Shown here: one piece after another, positions 1 to 10,256 of the stretch
Numbering within the stretch: the first letter of the stretch is position 1
Layout: every line of letters starts with the position of its first letter
Assembly: GCA_963971575.1 (NCBI GenBank)
Contig: OZ020618.1
Span: 28,386,540 to 28,450,539, forward strand
Length of the DNA: 64,000 nt
Direction: 5' to 3'
Source: Liopterus haemorrhoidalis
Taxonomy: Eukaryota; Arthropoda; Insecta; Coleoptera; Dytiscidae
Translations under genes and position numbers: made by a program
Notes under the pieces: model-generated
What the model was told of the DNA's origin: nothing
The model's input: the letters and a program-made list of their open reading frames with translations, nothing else
Databases searched by the model: none

Positions 1-1495
1 TTCCCGTTTCTTCGATCTGACTCAGATAGAAATACTCCCACATGTTCATGTCTTGCCCGAAAAATTAAATTAATAAAAATCTGTGACGGTTTTCAAGAGA
101 AAGCAAGACAGGCCTGCCTCCTCAATCAAACATCAGAATTCAACACGCAAATTTTACATTAATTTGGAGCAAATATTTATTTATATATTTATTTTAAATA
201 CAATTTTCGTATTCGTATAATTTATAGTACGAATATAAATGCAGTATTAAAACATTTATTACGTAATAAAAAGTTTAATACTAGACCTGGAAGTGAAGAA
301 GTTTCTAAAAGTTAGGCAAAGAAGACTTTGATTTAATATTCTCCGATCGTTCAACATAATTAGATGCGCCTCAGTACTAGGTTTGACTGACTTGTCGGAA
401 AGAGCGTCTAGCGAGCATATCGTTCCCTACAACTCAGCATGTCTGACCGCCGTCCGTCTGCACCCCCGCTCCATTCCTCAAACATTATGAAAAGACGAGC
501 ACAGGGATTTAAATAAATGAAAATAAATTGGTGTATTTTTAACAGATCTTATATGACACTAACATTCATTACAAAAAAAATTCCACTTAAATTTTAGTAG
601 GTGATTTTATTTTAAAAATAATAATTTTGAGGCTTTGTCTCCCTGAATGGCTAATAAAAATTGTTAGTATTTCTATAATATAATTTTCTAAACTTATTGT
701 TTATTTTATTTTTATCCCTAAAACTTTTCCCAAAGTAGCTTAAAAATTAAATTAATTTTAATATGAAAAAAGTCGTATTTATTTTGTAAACTATAAAATT
801 TGGTGAATTTTAGAAAACATAAATATTTCTTTAAAATTTTGAGTCGAGTATCAAATGAAACCTTTATGCGTAGATAAATCATGCAATTTTTATTTTAGAA
901 AAATCAGTTTTTTTATGGAATTTTAGCCAAAAATATCAAAACTTTTGTCCCCACTAATAGAGTGGGGGACAAAAGTTCCATAGGAGTTAATATAAAAATC
1001 TAATAAATTCTCAACAATAAACATTAATAGGAACCAAAATTGTTCAACAGGAATTTTTGTTCAGATTAGTTTTTCGAAAAATAAAGATTGTTTTGTGTCG
1101 TTGAAAAAAATAATTATATTCTTAAATTTTATTGTGTGGTACCAAAATAAATTTGTTAAGACGTAGATTCAGGAGCGAAAACAAGTTTTTTAAATTAATT
1201 TATTTTAAGTACTTTATAAAAGTACTCTCATGGATACTGAATAATTTAATTTTTATTTGGTCATTGCATATATTTGTATAACATAACTTTTATTTACGTT
1301 TATTTAATTTTATAAAGTAGTGAGTAATGAGGATAGGACAAAAAAAAAACAGATGTAGTCTCCAATTTTAGTTATATAGATTGATAAAATATAAAATAAA
1401 TAAATTTACTGTAAATAAACCACAAACTTTTGAAATTCGGGGCAGAATCGTGTGCTAAACCGCGTTTACCGACGTCTTGAGCCAATCCACAAATC
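1..1495. other. AT-rich non-coding stretch
   Basis: I see no coding region, RNA gene or bounded repeat here. The sequence is strongly AT-rich with many short A and T runs, and the longest frames are interrupted quickly. Confidence 0.6.
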
Positions 1496-1503
1496 GTCTA
1501 CCC

Positions 1504-1653
1504 CAGTGGTTCCCAAACTTTTTCGGTTCCCGGCGCCCTTAATATACCGGAAAGCTCCAAGCCAAAACGTTGGTCTAACTAACGCAGTTGGAGGAAAATT
1601 TGAATGTTATTGCGGCGCCCAGGGCGCCGCGGCACACAGTTTGGAAATCGCTG
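1504..1653. mobile_element. hAT-type MITE, 150 bp
   Basis: The element starts CAGTGGTTCCCAAACTTTTT and ends in the imperfect inverse (GTTTGGAAATCGCTG). It is flanked by 8-bp direct repeats with one mismatch, GTCTACCC at 1496-1503 and GTCTACCT at 1654-1661. CAGNGGTTCYCAAAC ends and 8-bp duplications are standard for the hAT superfamily. The inside is GC-richer than the surroundings and non-coding, so the 71-residue frame across it is not a gene. Confidence 0.85.
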
Positions 1654-1690
1654 GTCTACCTGGTTGATGTAGCCGGTTACTTCGGTGTAA

Positions 1691-1837
1691 AGTCTCGTTT
1701 ATGATAGATATTCTATGGATACATAGCATAAAAATTACACTACTCTCTTTGTTCTGTTTATTATATTTGTTCTTGAATGGTCAAACCCTTTGGTCCATCC
1801 TTATGCATTATGTTATGGGTCCATCATAAACGAGGAT
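1691..1837. mobile_element. PIF/Harbinger-type MITE, family with CTCGTTTATRATAG ends
   Basis: The 147-bp element has ends AGTCTCGTTTATGATAG and CATCATAAACGAGGAT, flanked on both sides by TAA (1688-1690 and 1838-1840). Three-bp TWA duplications are typical of PIF/Harbinger elements. A second copy lies at 15976-16126 inside a LINE frame, which confirms the boundaries. It is non-coding. Confidence 0.75.
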
Positions 1838-1928
1838 TAATAATCAACACGAGACACATTCACTAAATTAATGAATATTTTCGAACGCAGTGGGACCAAC
1901 GCCTAATATATACCTTATTTTTAATATT

Positions 1929-1999
1929 TATTCACTTACTAAAGACCTACAAAACCCTGAAATATGTAAAAGTTCACACTTCACATAATTTTTCAATCT
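1929..1999 (-). repeat. HINE-like repeat, terminal fragment
   Basis: This is a short degenerate copy of the hairpin end of the family described at 16853-17888. On the minus strand it reads GTGTGAA..., then TTTCAGGGTTTTGTAGGT. Confidence 0.6.
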
Positions 2000-2368
2000 T
2001 AGTATAGCTCGAAAATTCGCAACTATAATACGAAGTATGTACGATATATTTAGAAAAATTCAAGTGGGCGATCTACCTATTTATATTCTACGAATTTAGA
2101 GTTTCGTAAGTTTTATTTAAAGATTAATTAGAAAAGAAGTGAGAAAGAACTTTTGCATCCTAATAATAAATCTTGACTTGTTAATGTCAAAACAAAAATA
2201 AATACAACATAAAATATAAAATAGGTTCATCATGTATTGCTCTTCATTTACATTTTTGTTTCTTAAATTTTATTTTTCATGAAATAGTTGTAGGTAAATT
2301 AAAGATGCAATACAATGTTTCTACCGAGCAGACTGACAGACACATGAGTGACGTACAAGGCATTTTTT
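2000..2368. other. AT-rich stretch, nothing recognised
   Basis: I see no coding or bounded repeat structure between the HINE fragment and the next hAT MITE. Confidence 0.5.
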
Positions 2369-2376
2369 GTCATACT

Positions 2377-2650
2377 CAGGGCCGGTTTTACCATTAGGCC
2401 AGTATAGACGACTGCCTTGGGCCGTCACAGGATGGGGGCGCCCAAAGGTCATGAAATTATAACTTTTATGTATGTAGCATGTAAAATTTTTAATTTATTA
2501 TTTAATAATAATATTAGTAATATTAATTTACAATTGATATATTATATTAATCAATGATAATATACAATATTTCATATAGCTCCAGTAAATTTCATTTATA
2601 GAAGGCGCCAAATGATGTCTTGCCTAGGAATACTAAATGTGCCGGCCCTG
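2377..2650. mobile_element. hAT-type MITE, 274 bp
   Basis: The left end is CAGGGCCGGTTTTACCATTA and the right end is GTGCCGGCCCTG. Flanks match at 6 of 8 positions, GTCATACT (2369-2376) against GCTATACT (2651-2658), as expected for an aged 8-bp hAT duplication. A related end (CCTAATGGTAAAACCGACTCTG inverted) bounds the element ending near 52258. It is non-coding. Confidence 0.75.
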
Positions 2651-2685
2651 GCTATACTACGAAACCTTAAAAACCGACTGTAGAT

Positions 2686-2940
2686 TACCGTGGCTCCGTG
2701 GTAGGACGGTTGTCTACGGAGCACAGGGACGCGAATTTGAATCCCTCCATCTACTTCGGATTTTTATCTTCCGATATTGTGCAGTCAGCTCTGGGGTCGA
2801 CACAGCCTCAAGTATTTTATACTCAACATAAGTACCTGTTTATACAGGAATAATAGGACCAGTCGAAAGTCACACTGACCACGTGGCTTTCATATCTTTG
2901 ACTTGCGGTCTAGAAACGGGGAACCTATTTTTATTTTTAG
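2686..2940 (+). repeat. tRNA-headed SINE, family S1, copy 1
   Basis: The head has a pol III A-box-like stretch (TGGCTCCGTGGTAGGACGG near 2691) and a B-box-like stretch (GAATTTGAATCCC near 2733). A tRNA-unrelated body follows. The same head and body recur on the minus strand at 13590-13935, and the body at 55960-56180. The direction is set by the box order. Confidence 0.75.
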
Positions 2941-2968
2941 ACAGGATAAATCCAATTTCGTTCATATA

Positions 2969-3475
2969 CAGATCAATTCTGTAAAAAGTTACTATAATAG
3001 TTACCGTGTAGTAACGTTACTACAAGGTAACTTTTATAGTGACTTTAATAGTAACTTTAACATTTTTTAGTATTCTGTAATATCCAACTGTAGTGACGTC
3101 GCTATGAAAGTTATATCTTAGTGACAATTACTGAGAAAAGAATGAAGTTAATTACAGAAGCGCCACACGCATGCGCATGCGTGTTATACAGATGACAGTT
3201 GAGGTTAAAAATGTCGAAATATTGTATTGCTTACATTATTTTGTTGTTATATAATATATATTATGGTATATACATTCATAAAATATAAAATAAAAAAAAC
3301 AAAATGAGTGAAGAAAAAAAAAAAAAAAACGGAATGCAAAGACAAATTCTTGACAGTAGAACCAGTGAGGCAGGCGGGTGGAATTTGGGGGTTAGAACTT
3401 CCTAGTAACTGACCTTGCTCATAGTGACAAATTTAGTTACTATGATCATAGTAACTGAGTTACAGAATTGGTCTG
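2969..3475. mobile_element. TIR element, CAGATCAATTCTGTAA family, long copy
   Basis: Ends are CAGATCAATTCTGTAAAAAG at the left and GAGTTACAGAATTGGTCTG at the right. Shorter copies with the same ends and the internal phrase GATAGTAACTGACCTTGCTCA lie at 27793 and 49176. This copy has about 340 bp extra in the middle, including the perfect palindrome at 3165-3184. I could not fix the target duplication, so superfamily is unassigned. Confidence 0.6.
3165..3184. repeat. 20-bp perfect palindrome, alternating purine-pyrimidine
   Basis: The sequence ACACGCATGCGCATGCGTGT equals its own reverse complement and alternates purine and pyrimidine throughout. It could form a cruciform or Z-DNA. It stands out from its AT-rich setting. 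Confidence 0.9.
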
Positions 3476-4020
3476 TTATTTACTTGTTATTAACACAATT
3501 ATGTCTACAAAATGTTCACATGTTTCATAGAACGATGATTCTATTTCCTGGGAACTGGTATTTTATCGTGGTGACTGATGACCGGGTTACAGACCCTAAC
3601 TTGGTAAGACACTGCCTTATCGGAAGCTGTATGAATGTGTGGACCAAAATTAACTATGCGAAATGTGAGTTACACCATAAACGACGTAGAAACACTGTAG
3701 AAATACGCATTCGTACCGCACGGCCAAAATACAGTTTGCTTTTAAAATCATGTCATTCTGTAATATACTATCATCGTGTGTATCGCTACAAAATATCCTG
3801 AACCGAAATATCATTATACTTGGGGAGGATTTACTTGGCCAATGCTCGTTAGAGAAGGGGTATGCATTGAAAGCAGTTCTTCACGTGTAGGTGGTTTTAG
3901 GTGCGTATACTGTGGGCAGTTACAGATGTCTCTTATGTCATTTTGAAGTGTGAATATTTTCTACTAGTAAATTCCGTTATCAGAGGCCATTCTTTGTTTC
4001 CACAAGTGTTTTCCTATAAC
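3476..4020. other. Unassigned stretch
   Basis: The stretch contains an open frame of 128 codons that begins inside the preceding TIR element (3415-3801). It shows no domain I recognise and crosses a transposon boundary, so I treat it as chance. Part of it may be the 5' region of the mariner remnant that follows. Confidence 0.35.
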
Positions 4021-4029
4021 CAAATTAAA

Positions 4030-4848
4030 ATGGAACGCGATAAATTGTTTTTCCAAGGTGTACTCCATCGGAAACAGTATGTAGAGATTGATTTCTATGA
4101 TTCAAAAGTAGTGATTGTGTCTTTCACAATAAACAACGTCTAGGTCAATTGAAAAAATTCGAAATTGAACAACTGCAAACTGTAGAAAAGCCTGCTCAAA
4201 CACTCAAAGAATTGGCTCAATACCTCGAAGTCGATAAATCAACCATATCACGACGTTTGCAAGTCATGGGAAAAATCTAGAAAGAAAATCATTGCTTATC
4301 GTTTAAACATCTAGATTTATTTGTTTGAAAGGCATCTATTTCAACAACCCAAGAAACGCAAGAAATTATGGGTTGAGGCTGGTCAACCATTAATGTCATC
4401 ACCAAATAGAAACATCCACGGTTACAAAGCAATGCTCACTATTTGGTGGGATATGGAGGGTATCGTTTATTATGAGCTGCTAAAACCAAAGGAGACAATC
4501 ACCGCCAAACGATATCAACAACAATTGAAGCGTTTGAATGTTAATTTGATGCGTAAACGACCATCAATTGCATCAAATCGCAGGAAATGGATTCTTTTCC
4601 ATGACAGTGCTCGGCCCCAGGTTGCTATAGCCTTGAAACAAACACTGATGGAGCTCGATTACCATCTGTTACGATCGATGCAATACGATTTAGAAGATGC
4701 ACATTTCCATAACTACGGAGAAGTCGAAAATTGGGTTGCTGAATGGACTAACTCAAAAGACGCACCATTCTTTGGTCGCGGAATCCAATTTTTGCCAGAA
4801 AAGTGGGAAAAAGTGATAGCTCCCAAGGGCAAATATTTTGATTTCTGA
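4030..4848 (+). pseudogene. mariner transposase remnant (Mos1/mauritiana-like)
   Basis: The remnant encodes parts of a mariner (Tc1/mariner superfamily) DDE transposase, which cuts and pastes its own element in the nucleus. It is broken over two frames. Residues at 4143-4277 form the N-terminal helix-turn-helix region, with the FEIEQLQ and ELAQYLEVDKSTISRRL stretches. The frame from 4321 carries the core, with motifs GQPLMSSPNRNIHGYK, LTIWWD and ILFHDSARP (second catalytic Asp), and ends in the usual mariner tail WEKVIAPKGKYF. The GDEKW block with the first Asp is missing, and a deletion before DYHLLRSM has removed the block with the third Asp. The DNA between 4280 and 4320 joins these parts out of frame. 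Inverted ends were not found. It cannot make an active enzyme. Confidence 0.85.
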
Positions 4849-4959
4849 ATTCACGCATTGAAATAAATACTCAAAAAACACAACAATAAAAAAAAAACAG
4901 CGACTTTTCCATAATGCCACCCTCTAATATGTTTACAAAAAACGAGAGAGAAAAAAGAA

Positions 4960-5410
4960 GTCGCTCAGTAAATGATAGATGATGTCGCCAATGACTCAAC
5001 ATTGATCCAGCGCATCATAACGGGTGACAAAACGTGGGTGTACGGAGTATGACATCGAAACAAAGGCTAAATCATCTCAATGGAAGCTTCCAAATGAGTC
5101 AAGACCCAAAAATTGTTACATTTAGGTAATCTCCAAGGTCAAATAAAACCAATTAAAAAAAAAAAAAAAAACTAAAGAATACTATTTAAGTTTGTTGCGT
5201 CGGTTACCTGAAGGAATTCTGAAACGCCAAGATTTATGGAAGGACAATTCTTAGAAATAGCACCATGATAATGCACCAGCTCATAATACTTCAATGCTTG
5301 TTCGCGATTTTCTGTCCAAAAATAGAACGGTGATGATATCGCGACCACCCTATCCACCAGATATGGCCTCATGTGACTCTTTTCTCTTCCCGACGCTGAA
5401 AAAATTTAGA
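4960..5410 (+). pseudogene. Second mariner transposase remnant, different subfamily
   Basis: This is a more decayed mariner-type transposase on the same strand, about 100 bp after the first. Visible pieces are IQRIITGDKTWVYG (first Asp block, 5005-5050), KSSQWKLPNESRPK, then after a long A-run HHDNAPAHNTSM (second Asp, about 5262) and PPYPPDMASCDSFLFP (third Asp block, about 5350). Several stops and frame changes separate them, and the 5' and 3' thirds are missing. The remnant ends exactly where the HINE-like repeat begins, so the repeat probably inserted into or truncated it. Confidence 0.8.
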
Positions 5411-6365
5411 CGAAGTGTGAATTTTCACACATTTCAGGGTTTCGCAGGTATTTAGTAAGTGAATGATGAAGATTGGGATGCCATAAACAAATTCTACGTT
5501 AAAATCTTTTTTTTTTTTGTAAATTTTAATTCGAATGCCTAATACCATTATTTAGGATTCTAAATATGTGCAGTATTTTTTTTATATAGCACGGTTCATT
5601 AAGATTTTGAAAATTGCGCCTATGGCTTCCATTGGTTATTTTAAGTCATAACTCCGCCCCTCTGATTTCGTGTATTCAATTTCAACAATTTCCACTGGTT
5701 ATTAAATTTACGCTTTTAAAAATTAAATGCAACATTTGCCCAAGTATGACTAGAATTTTGAAAAAATAATTTAAACAAAATAAAAATGCAAAAAAAAACA
5801 GAAAAAATAAAATTGTCTAGAGACCGGAGAGAACCCTAGTTTGCAAACTAGAACGCGAGAACGTTAACCATTACACTATCAAATTATTTTACAGTTAAGC
5901 AAAAATCACAAAAAATGCGTTATTTTCCGAAAACATAATCTGATCAAAAATTCCTGTTGTACTATTCCGGATTACACAAATGTACATTAATTAAATTTTT
6001 TCAGATTTTTAGTTTAAACCATTTGGGCTACAGGTGTGGCAAAAATCGCGTCAAAATTATTTATTTTGCAAAAATAAAATTTTGATCGTTAATCCACGTT
6101 CTAAGGGATTTAATTTGATACCTTACTCAGAATATAAAAAAAAATTTTTTTTTCGATTAGCACATATTTGTTTATATTTTTAGGGGGACATGATTTTTAG
6201 ATGTTTTAGTATTTTTCCTATATGCGGGTCAAAGAGTTGTATAAACATGCCAAATATCAACTCTCTAGGTTTAGCCGTTTGGCTACAAGTTTTACCGAAC
6301 AGACAGACAGACGACAAAATGACGGTATAAGGGTTTTTTGGTCATACCTACAAAACCGTAAAAAC
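5411..6365 (-). mobile_element. HINE-like repeat (family A), near full length
   Basis: This is one of four long copies (others at 8753-9570, 16853-17888, 57793-58694). In the orientation with the hairpin at the 3' end it reads on the minus strand. It has a subterminal GTTTTGTAGGTATG block, a (GTCT)n stretch here reduced to three units, then a long AT-rich middle. A subterminal inverse block follows (ATACCTGCGAAACCCTG), and then a GTGTGAAAATTCACAC hairpin. Subterminal inverted repeats, a GTCY microsatellite and a 3' hairpin fit Helentron-associated elements such as DINE-1/mini-me. No protein is encoded. Confidence 0.65.
5815..5885 (-). repeat. tRNA-like segment inside HINE-like repeat
   Basis: On the minus strand an A-box-like GATAGTGTAATGGTTAACG and a degenerate B-box (GGGTTCTCTCC) lie about 35 bp apart. 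Equivalent segments sit at the same place in the copies at 8753-9570 and 16853-17888. It is a SINE head or tRNA relic carried by the family, not a functional tRNA. Confidence 0.5.
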
Positions 6366-6665
6366 AGTGAAAGGACAACGTTTTACGGCCATTTAAGAAA
6401 TAAAATCAAAATCGCTGGAGGAACTAAACGCTACCAAATTCTGTGTTTCAGAAGTGTTTCGAAAACTAGAAAAAACGGTGGCATAAGTGCATTATATCCG
6501 GTGAGGACTGTTTTGAAGGGAACAATATAAAAAAATGATGAATAAATAAATAATGTTTTGTAAATTAAAAAATTGCAGGAACATACCTCGTATGTTAGTG
6601 TTATAATCTTTTTAAATTGCTAAAAATTGGTTCCAAAAATTAATATTAATTGTCATTGGATATGA

Positions 6666-7149
6666 CAGTGATGGCGAACCCATGACACGCGTGTCACGAG
6701 TGACACACCAAGACATTTTGGGTGACATCGTTTACGGACAGTCTTTGGCCAAGAACAGTAATACCACAATTTTTCCCTCTACTTACTTTTGTGAGACCTT
6801 ATTCTCGGTGTTAAATAATATTAAAACCAATAAAAGAAACTGACAGACAGATGAAATTAGTAGCTCTTGCTTGGGCTGGAAGTGCAAGAAATACCAACCT
6901 ATAATTGAAAATTTAGCAAATGCAATTCAGCAACAAAAAAGTCACTTATGTAAAGAATTATTTATTTTTGCTTTTTTAATAAATAAATACATAAAAAATA
7001 TAACTATTTTTTTACTAGGGCTGCAAATATGACAAAATTATGGATATTTCCAGACGTGACACGGCACTCGAGTTAAGCTAAATTTTTCCCGAATTTTGAC
7101 ACACCGAGCTCAAAAGGGCGAACCTTTTGAGCTCGGTTAGCCAACACTG
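6666..7149 (+). mobile_element. hAT deletion derivative with transposase tail remnant
   Basis: Ends are CAGTGATGGCGAACC and GGTTAGCCAACACTG, with flanks GGATATGA (6658-6665) and GGTTATGA (7150-7157), matching at 7 of 8. Inside, on the plus strand at about 6778-6965, is a decayed copy of the hAT C-terminal dimerisation domain. Recognisable pieces are YFCETLFSVLNNIKTNKRN and QTDEISS, then PIIENLANAIQQQKSH. One in-frame stop is present and the catalytic core is deleted. Elements like this arise by internal deletion of an autonomous hAT and would have needed transposase from elsewhere. Confidence 0.8.
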
Positions 7150-7245
7150 GGTTATGACAATTATATGGGTTTTGTAAACATAATTCTGTACAAATTGACT
7201 GTATGAATGACGAGAGTATAAATTTATGGAACCGGGTACCTACCT

Positions 7246-7451
7246 TAGTGGCGCACCCAGGAATTGTTGTTGGGGGGGGGAGACAAAATTATTTAAATTA
7301 TGAATAAAGTTCACACTTCTAAAATACAAGTGACGACCTAAAAAAAAAAAAGTCTTCTCATCTCCAGTGTGTGTTTTTATTTTTATTTCCTTTTATTTCA
7401 TTCCGTCTTAGGGGGGCCCGGGACCCAGGACCCCCTCTGGGTACGCCACTG
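7246..7451. mobile_element. hAT-type MITE with minisatellite core
   Basis: The right end CTGGGTACGCCACTG and left end TAGTGGCGCACCCAG are inverted copies, with the first left base mutated. The 8-bp flanks are identical, ACCTACCT at 7238-7245 and 7452-7459. The inside holds CACTTCTAAAATACAAGTGA followed by CGACC, an A-run and GTC, a unit that is repeated in tandem in the related element at 52693-53089. Confidence 0.85.
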
Positions 7452-7459
7452 ACCTACCT

Positions 7460-8265
7460 ACTTCTAACATTTTTAATGATTTTATAAAATATTAATTTGA
7501 AATAAGTTTAACAGTATATTTTTGGTTTAATTTTTATACGTTGATAGTGTTTCGTTAAGGTCGTCTAATTTACTCTTTAGCTATGATACTCAGAAGTAAA
7601 ATGAATAGGAAAATGCAACATATTTACACTACACGTGGAAAAGATTTATCTTGAGAAATATTTTAAGTGATTTCCCGTTGCTCATAATGACAAGATTTTA
7701 AAATAATTCTGTACAAATTGCACACCTACGAATTTACGTGCTTACGTCTACGAATGAAATCAGCCCTGAGTGAATATTTACAAATGAATGAACTAATGTC
7801 TTGCATTAAAAATCAACATGAAATTTCACCGCTAATTAATGTTAACAATGTTTTATGTTTTGTTTGGCAGTAGCATGTGATCTCGTTAGTATTACTAAAT
7901 ACATAATTTCGAAGTGTTATTTATCTAGAAGGCTATAAAACTGCAATAAAGGTATTTGTCATTAGCAAATATTTATGCCTACTGAATTGTCTCGGTCAAC
8001 ATCGCCGTAAAATAACCTATTTCTTATGCTAATTCACAGAATAATGATTACATCTCAGGTTTTACTCACCGGTTTAAGAAAAACATTTATTATGCTATTA
8101 ATGATAATTCCTTTTCAGCTATGATAAGTACTTGGAAATAAAATGAACAGGAAAATGCGACATATTTACAAAATATATCTTCTTTAGTCCATAAACGTCC
8201 CACAATAATCTCGCCAAGTCACAGTTTTCACTACCGTGCTGCATTGTAGCACCTACAATCGCTGT
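7460..8265. other. Non-coding stretch with a spaced direct repeat
   Basis: I see no gene. A block of about 55 bp (CTATGATAC..., AAATGAATAGGAAAATGC..., ATATTTAC at 7580-7637) recurs with a few changes at 8118-8172, about 535 bp later. This suggests an old tandem duplication or two ends of one repeat. Confidence 0.5.
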
Positions 8266-8752
8266 ATTAGAACCAGAGAGTCGAACCGGAACCGACCGAA
8301 AACTGAAATTAACCGCAATTTTTAACAGAACCGAAACCTTAACCGGAGCATAAAATTACTCAATTTAAAAACCGAAACCGGAACGAAACGTTAATAACGG
8401 TTAATTTCGGTTAATTTTTTTTTTTTTTTTTTTAATTATCGCTTTCTTACTACTAAAACTTATATTGACTGATAAAATAATGAATCTGTCAGAAGCAAAT
8501 TTGAAGAACATATTAATGTGTCGATTAAACATGGATTTTTAATTTTATTTTCATTTCAAATTTCAAATATACTTTTTACACCTGAATGAATTGTGATTAA
8601 TTTTTATTTATTTTATTATTATTACTATTATTATTTGTATGAAAAAGGTTTGTGTTATTCCGTTTTCTTCTTTTTAATATTGCGATTCTTCAAACTGTTA
8701 TTTATTATTTTTGTAAGAGAAAAGTTAATATTATTTATTATTATTATTATCG

Positions 8753-9570
8753 TTTTTAGGGTTTTGTAGGTATGACCAAAAAACCCTTATACCGTCATTT
8801 TGTCGTCTGTCTGTCTGTCTGTCTGTCTGTTCGGTAAAAATTGTAGCCAAACGGCTAAACCTAGAGAGTTGAAATTTGGCACGCTTATACAACACTTTGA
8901 CCCGCTCATCAAAATCTGAAAACATTCTAAATAATGTACATTGGTGTGAACCGGAATAGTACAACAGGAATTTTTGATCAGATTACGTTTTTGGAAAAAA
9001 ACGCATTTTTTGTGATTTTTTGCTAATAATGTACACAAGTTATAGCTTTGTAACACGCTACACTGGAACGTGTATTTTGGTGTAGTGGTTTTAACGCTGG
9101 AGTTTCACCCAAGTAACTCGATCCGAGGGGGATCGAACCCTGCGAGAAGAGACAATATTAGTTTTGTTTTTTTTTTTTAATTTTTATATTGTTTAAATTA
9201 TTTTTTCAAAAGTCTAGTTATATATATATTTAATTTTTAAAAGCGTAAATTTAATAACCAATGGAAATTGTTTAAATTATAATTTAATTCTGTTTCAATG
9301 TACACGAAATCCGAGGGGCGGAACTTATAACAACCAATGGAAGCCATAGGCTCAATTTTTAAAATTCTTAATGAACCTTGCTGTATAAGAAAAAAAATAC
9401 TGCACATATTTAGAAACCTAAATAATGGTATTAGGCGTTCGAATTAAAATTAACAAAAAAAATATTTTAATATAAAATTTGTTTTGGCATTCCAAATAAT
9501 CATAATTCACTTACTAAATACCTGCAAAACCCTGAAATGTATGAAAATTCACACTTCACATCAATTTTTC
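8753..9570 (+). mobile_element. HINE-like repeat (family A), nested copy
   Basis: This copy runs opposite to the one at 16853-17888. It starts TTTTTAGGGTTTTGTAGGTA, then has (GTCT)n at 8803-8831 and CCGTTTGGC-type sequence. It ends at the subterminal inverse ATACCTGCAAAACCCTG and a hairpin with one mismatch (GTATGAAAATTCACAC). Because it lies inside the hAT element, it was inserted later than that element. Confidence 0.7.
9078..9155 (+). repeat. tRNA-like segment inside HINE-like repeat
   Basis: TTGGTGTAGTGGTTTTAACGC resembles an A box, and ACTCGATCC about 40 bp later resembles a B box. The next bases, GGGGGATCGAACCC, are close to an inverted repeat of that B box. It matches the minus-strand segment at 17258-17335. 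Confidence 0.5.
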
Positions 9571-9606
9571 TTTTCTATAATTGTGATTATAGGAACTGTG
9601 TGTGAT

Positions 9607-9862
9607 TAGGGTCGGACTAAAGTATTTCCTCGCCCCGGGTAGATTCTTATATGGCGCCCCAATATTTGCATAATTACGCAAAAATTAAGTAGCAGTTACT
9701 AGCCAGCTGAAACCAAATTTTTAGGGGAGCTGAAAATAAAGTTCATTGCTGTCAAAAAATATTGGTTGAGCAAAAATAAGTTTTCAACCTAAATTTTCAG
9801 CACTCCTTGCATCTGGCGCCCCAAGCAACTGACTGTCTTGACACCCTCTTAACCCAGCTCTG
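9607..9862. mobile_element. hAT-type MITE, nested
   Basis: The left end TAGGGTCGGACTAAAG and right end CTTAACCCAGCTCTG are imperfect inverted copies. The flanks TGTGTGAT and TGTCTTAT match at 6 of 8. GGCGCCCCAA-type motifs near both ends are shared with other hAT MITEs here. Boundaries are less certain than for the outer element. Confidence 0.5.
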
Positions 9863-10256
9863 TGTCTTATTAATTATTTTTGTAATTTCCTTCTAATTTG
9901 TTAGAATTTTATTTTATTTACGTGCAATCTGTTTTTTATTTTCATTATTATGTTCCTAAACTGTATTTTGTTTTAGTTTTTGATAATAAATTGTTTAATT
10001 AAGTTCATTTTCTTTCGTATTTCCATTTTTATAATTGTAAAACAAGAATAAGAAGGGAATTTGGTAAATAAAATTAAACCAAAATTTATACCGGTAGATA
10101 TTTGATGTTAGATTTGGTTTTAACTTCTTATCCGAACTGGAACTGAACCGGAATTTTTAGACGAACCGAAACCGAAACTGGAACCAAAAACATTTACTCG
10201 GAACGTAACCGTAAACCGGAACTAAATAAATTTGGGTTCGACTCTCTCATTAGAAC

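Larger units (their letters stand above)
8274..10248. mobile_element. hAT-type element, about 2 kb, carrying two nested insertions
   Basis: The left end CAGAGAGTCGAACC and right end GGTTCGACTCTCTC are inverted copies differing at one base. The flanks are identical, ATTAGAAC at 8266-8273 and 10249-10256. Subterminal DNA at both ends is full of ACCGRAAC repeats. A HINE-like repeat (8753-9570) and a hAT MITE (9607-9862) sit inside, so the element itself is about 900 bp. I found no transposase coding in it. Confidence 0.85.

Noticed and set aside
3415..3801. 128-codon plus-strand open frame
   Set aside because: It crosses the right end of the CAGATCAATT element at 3475 and shows no domain.
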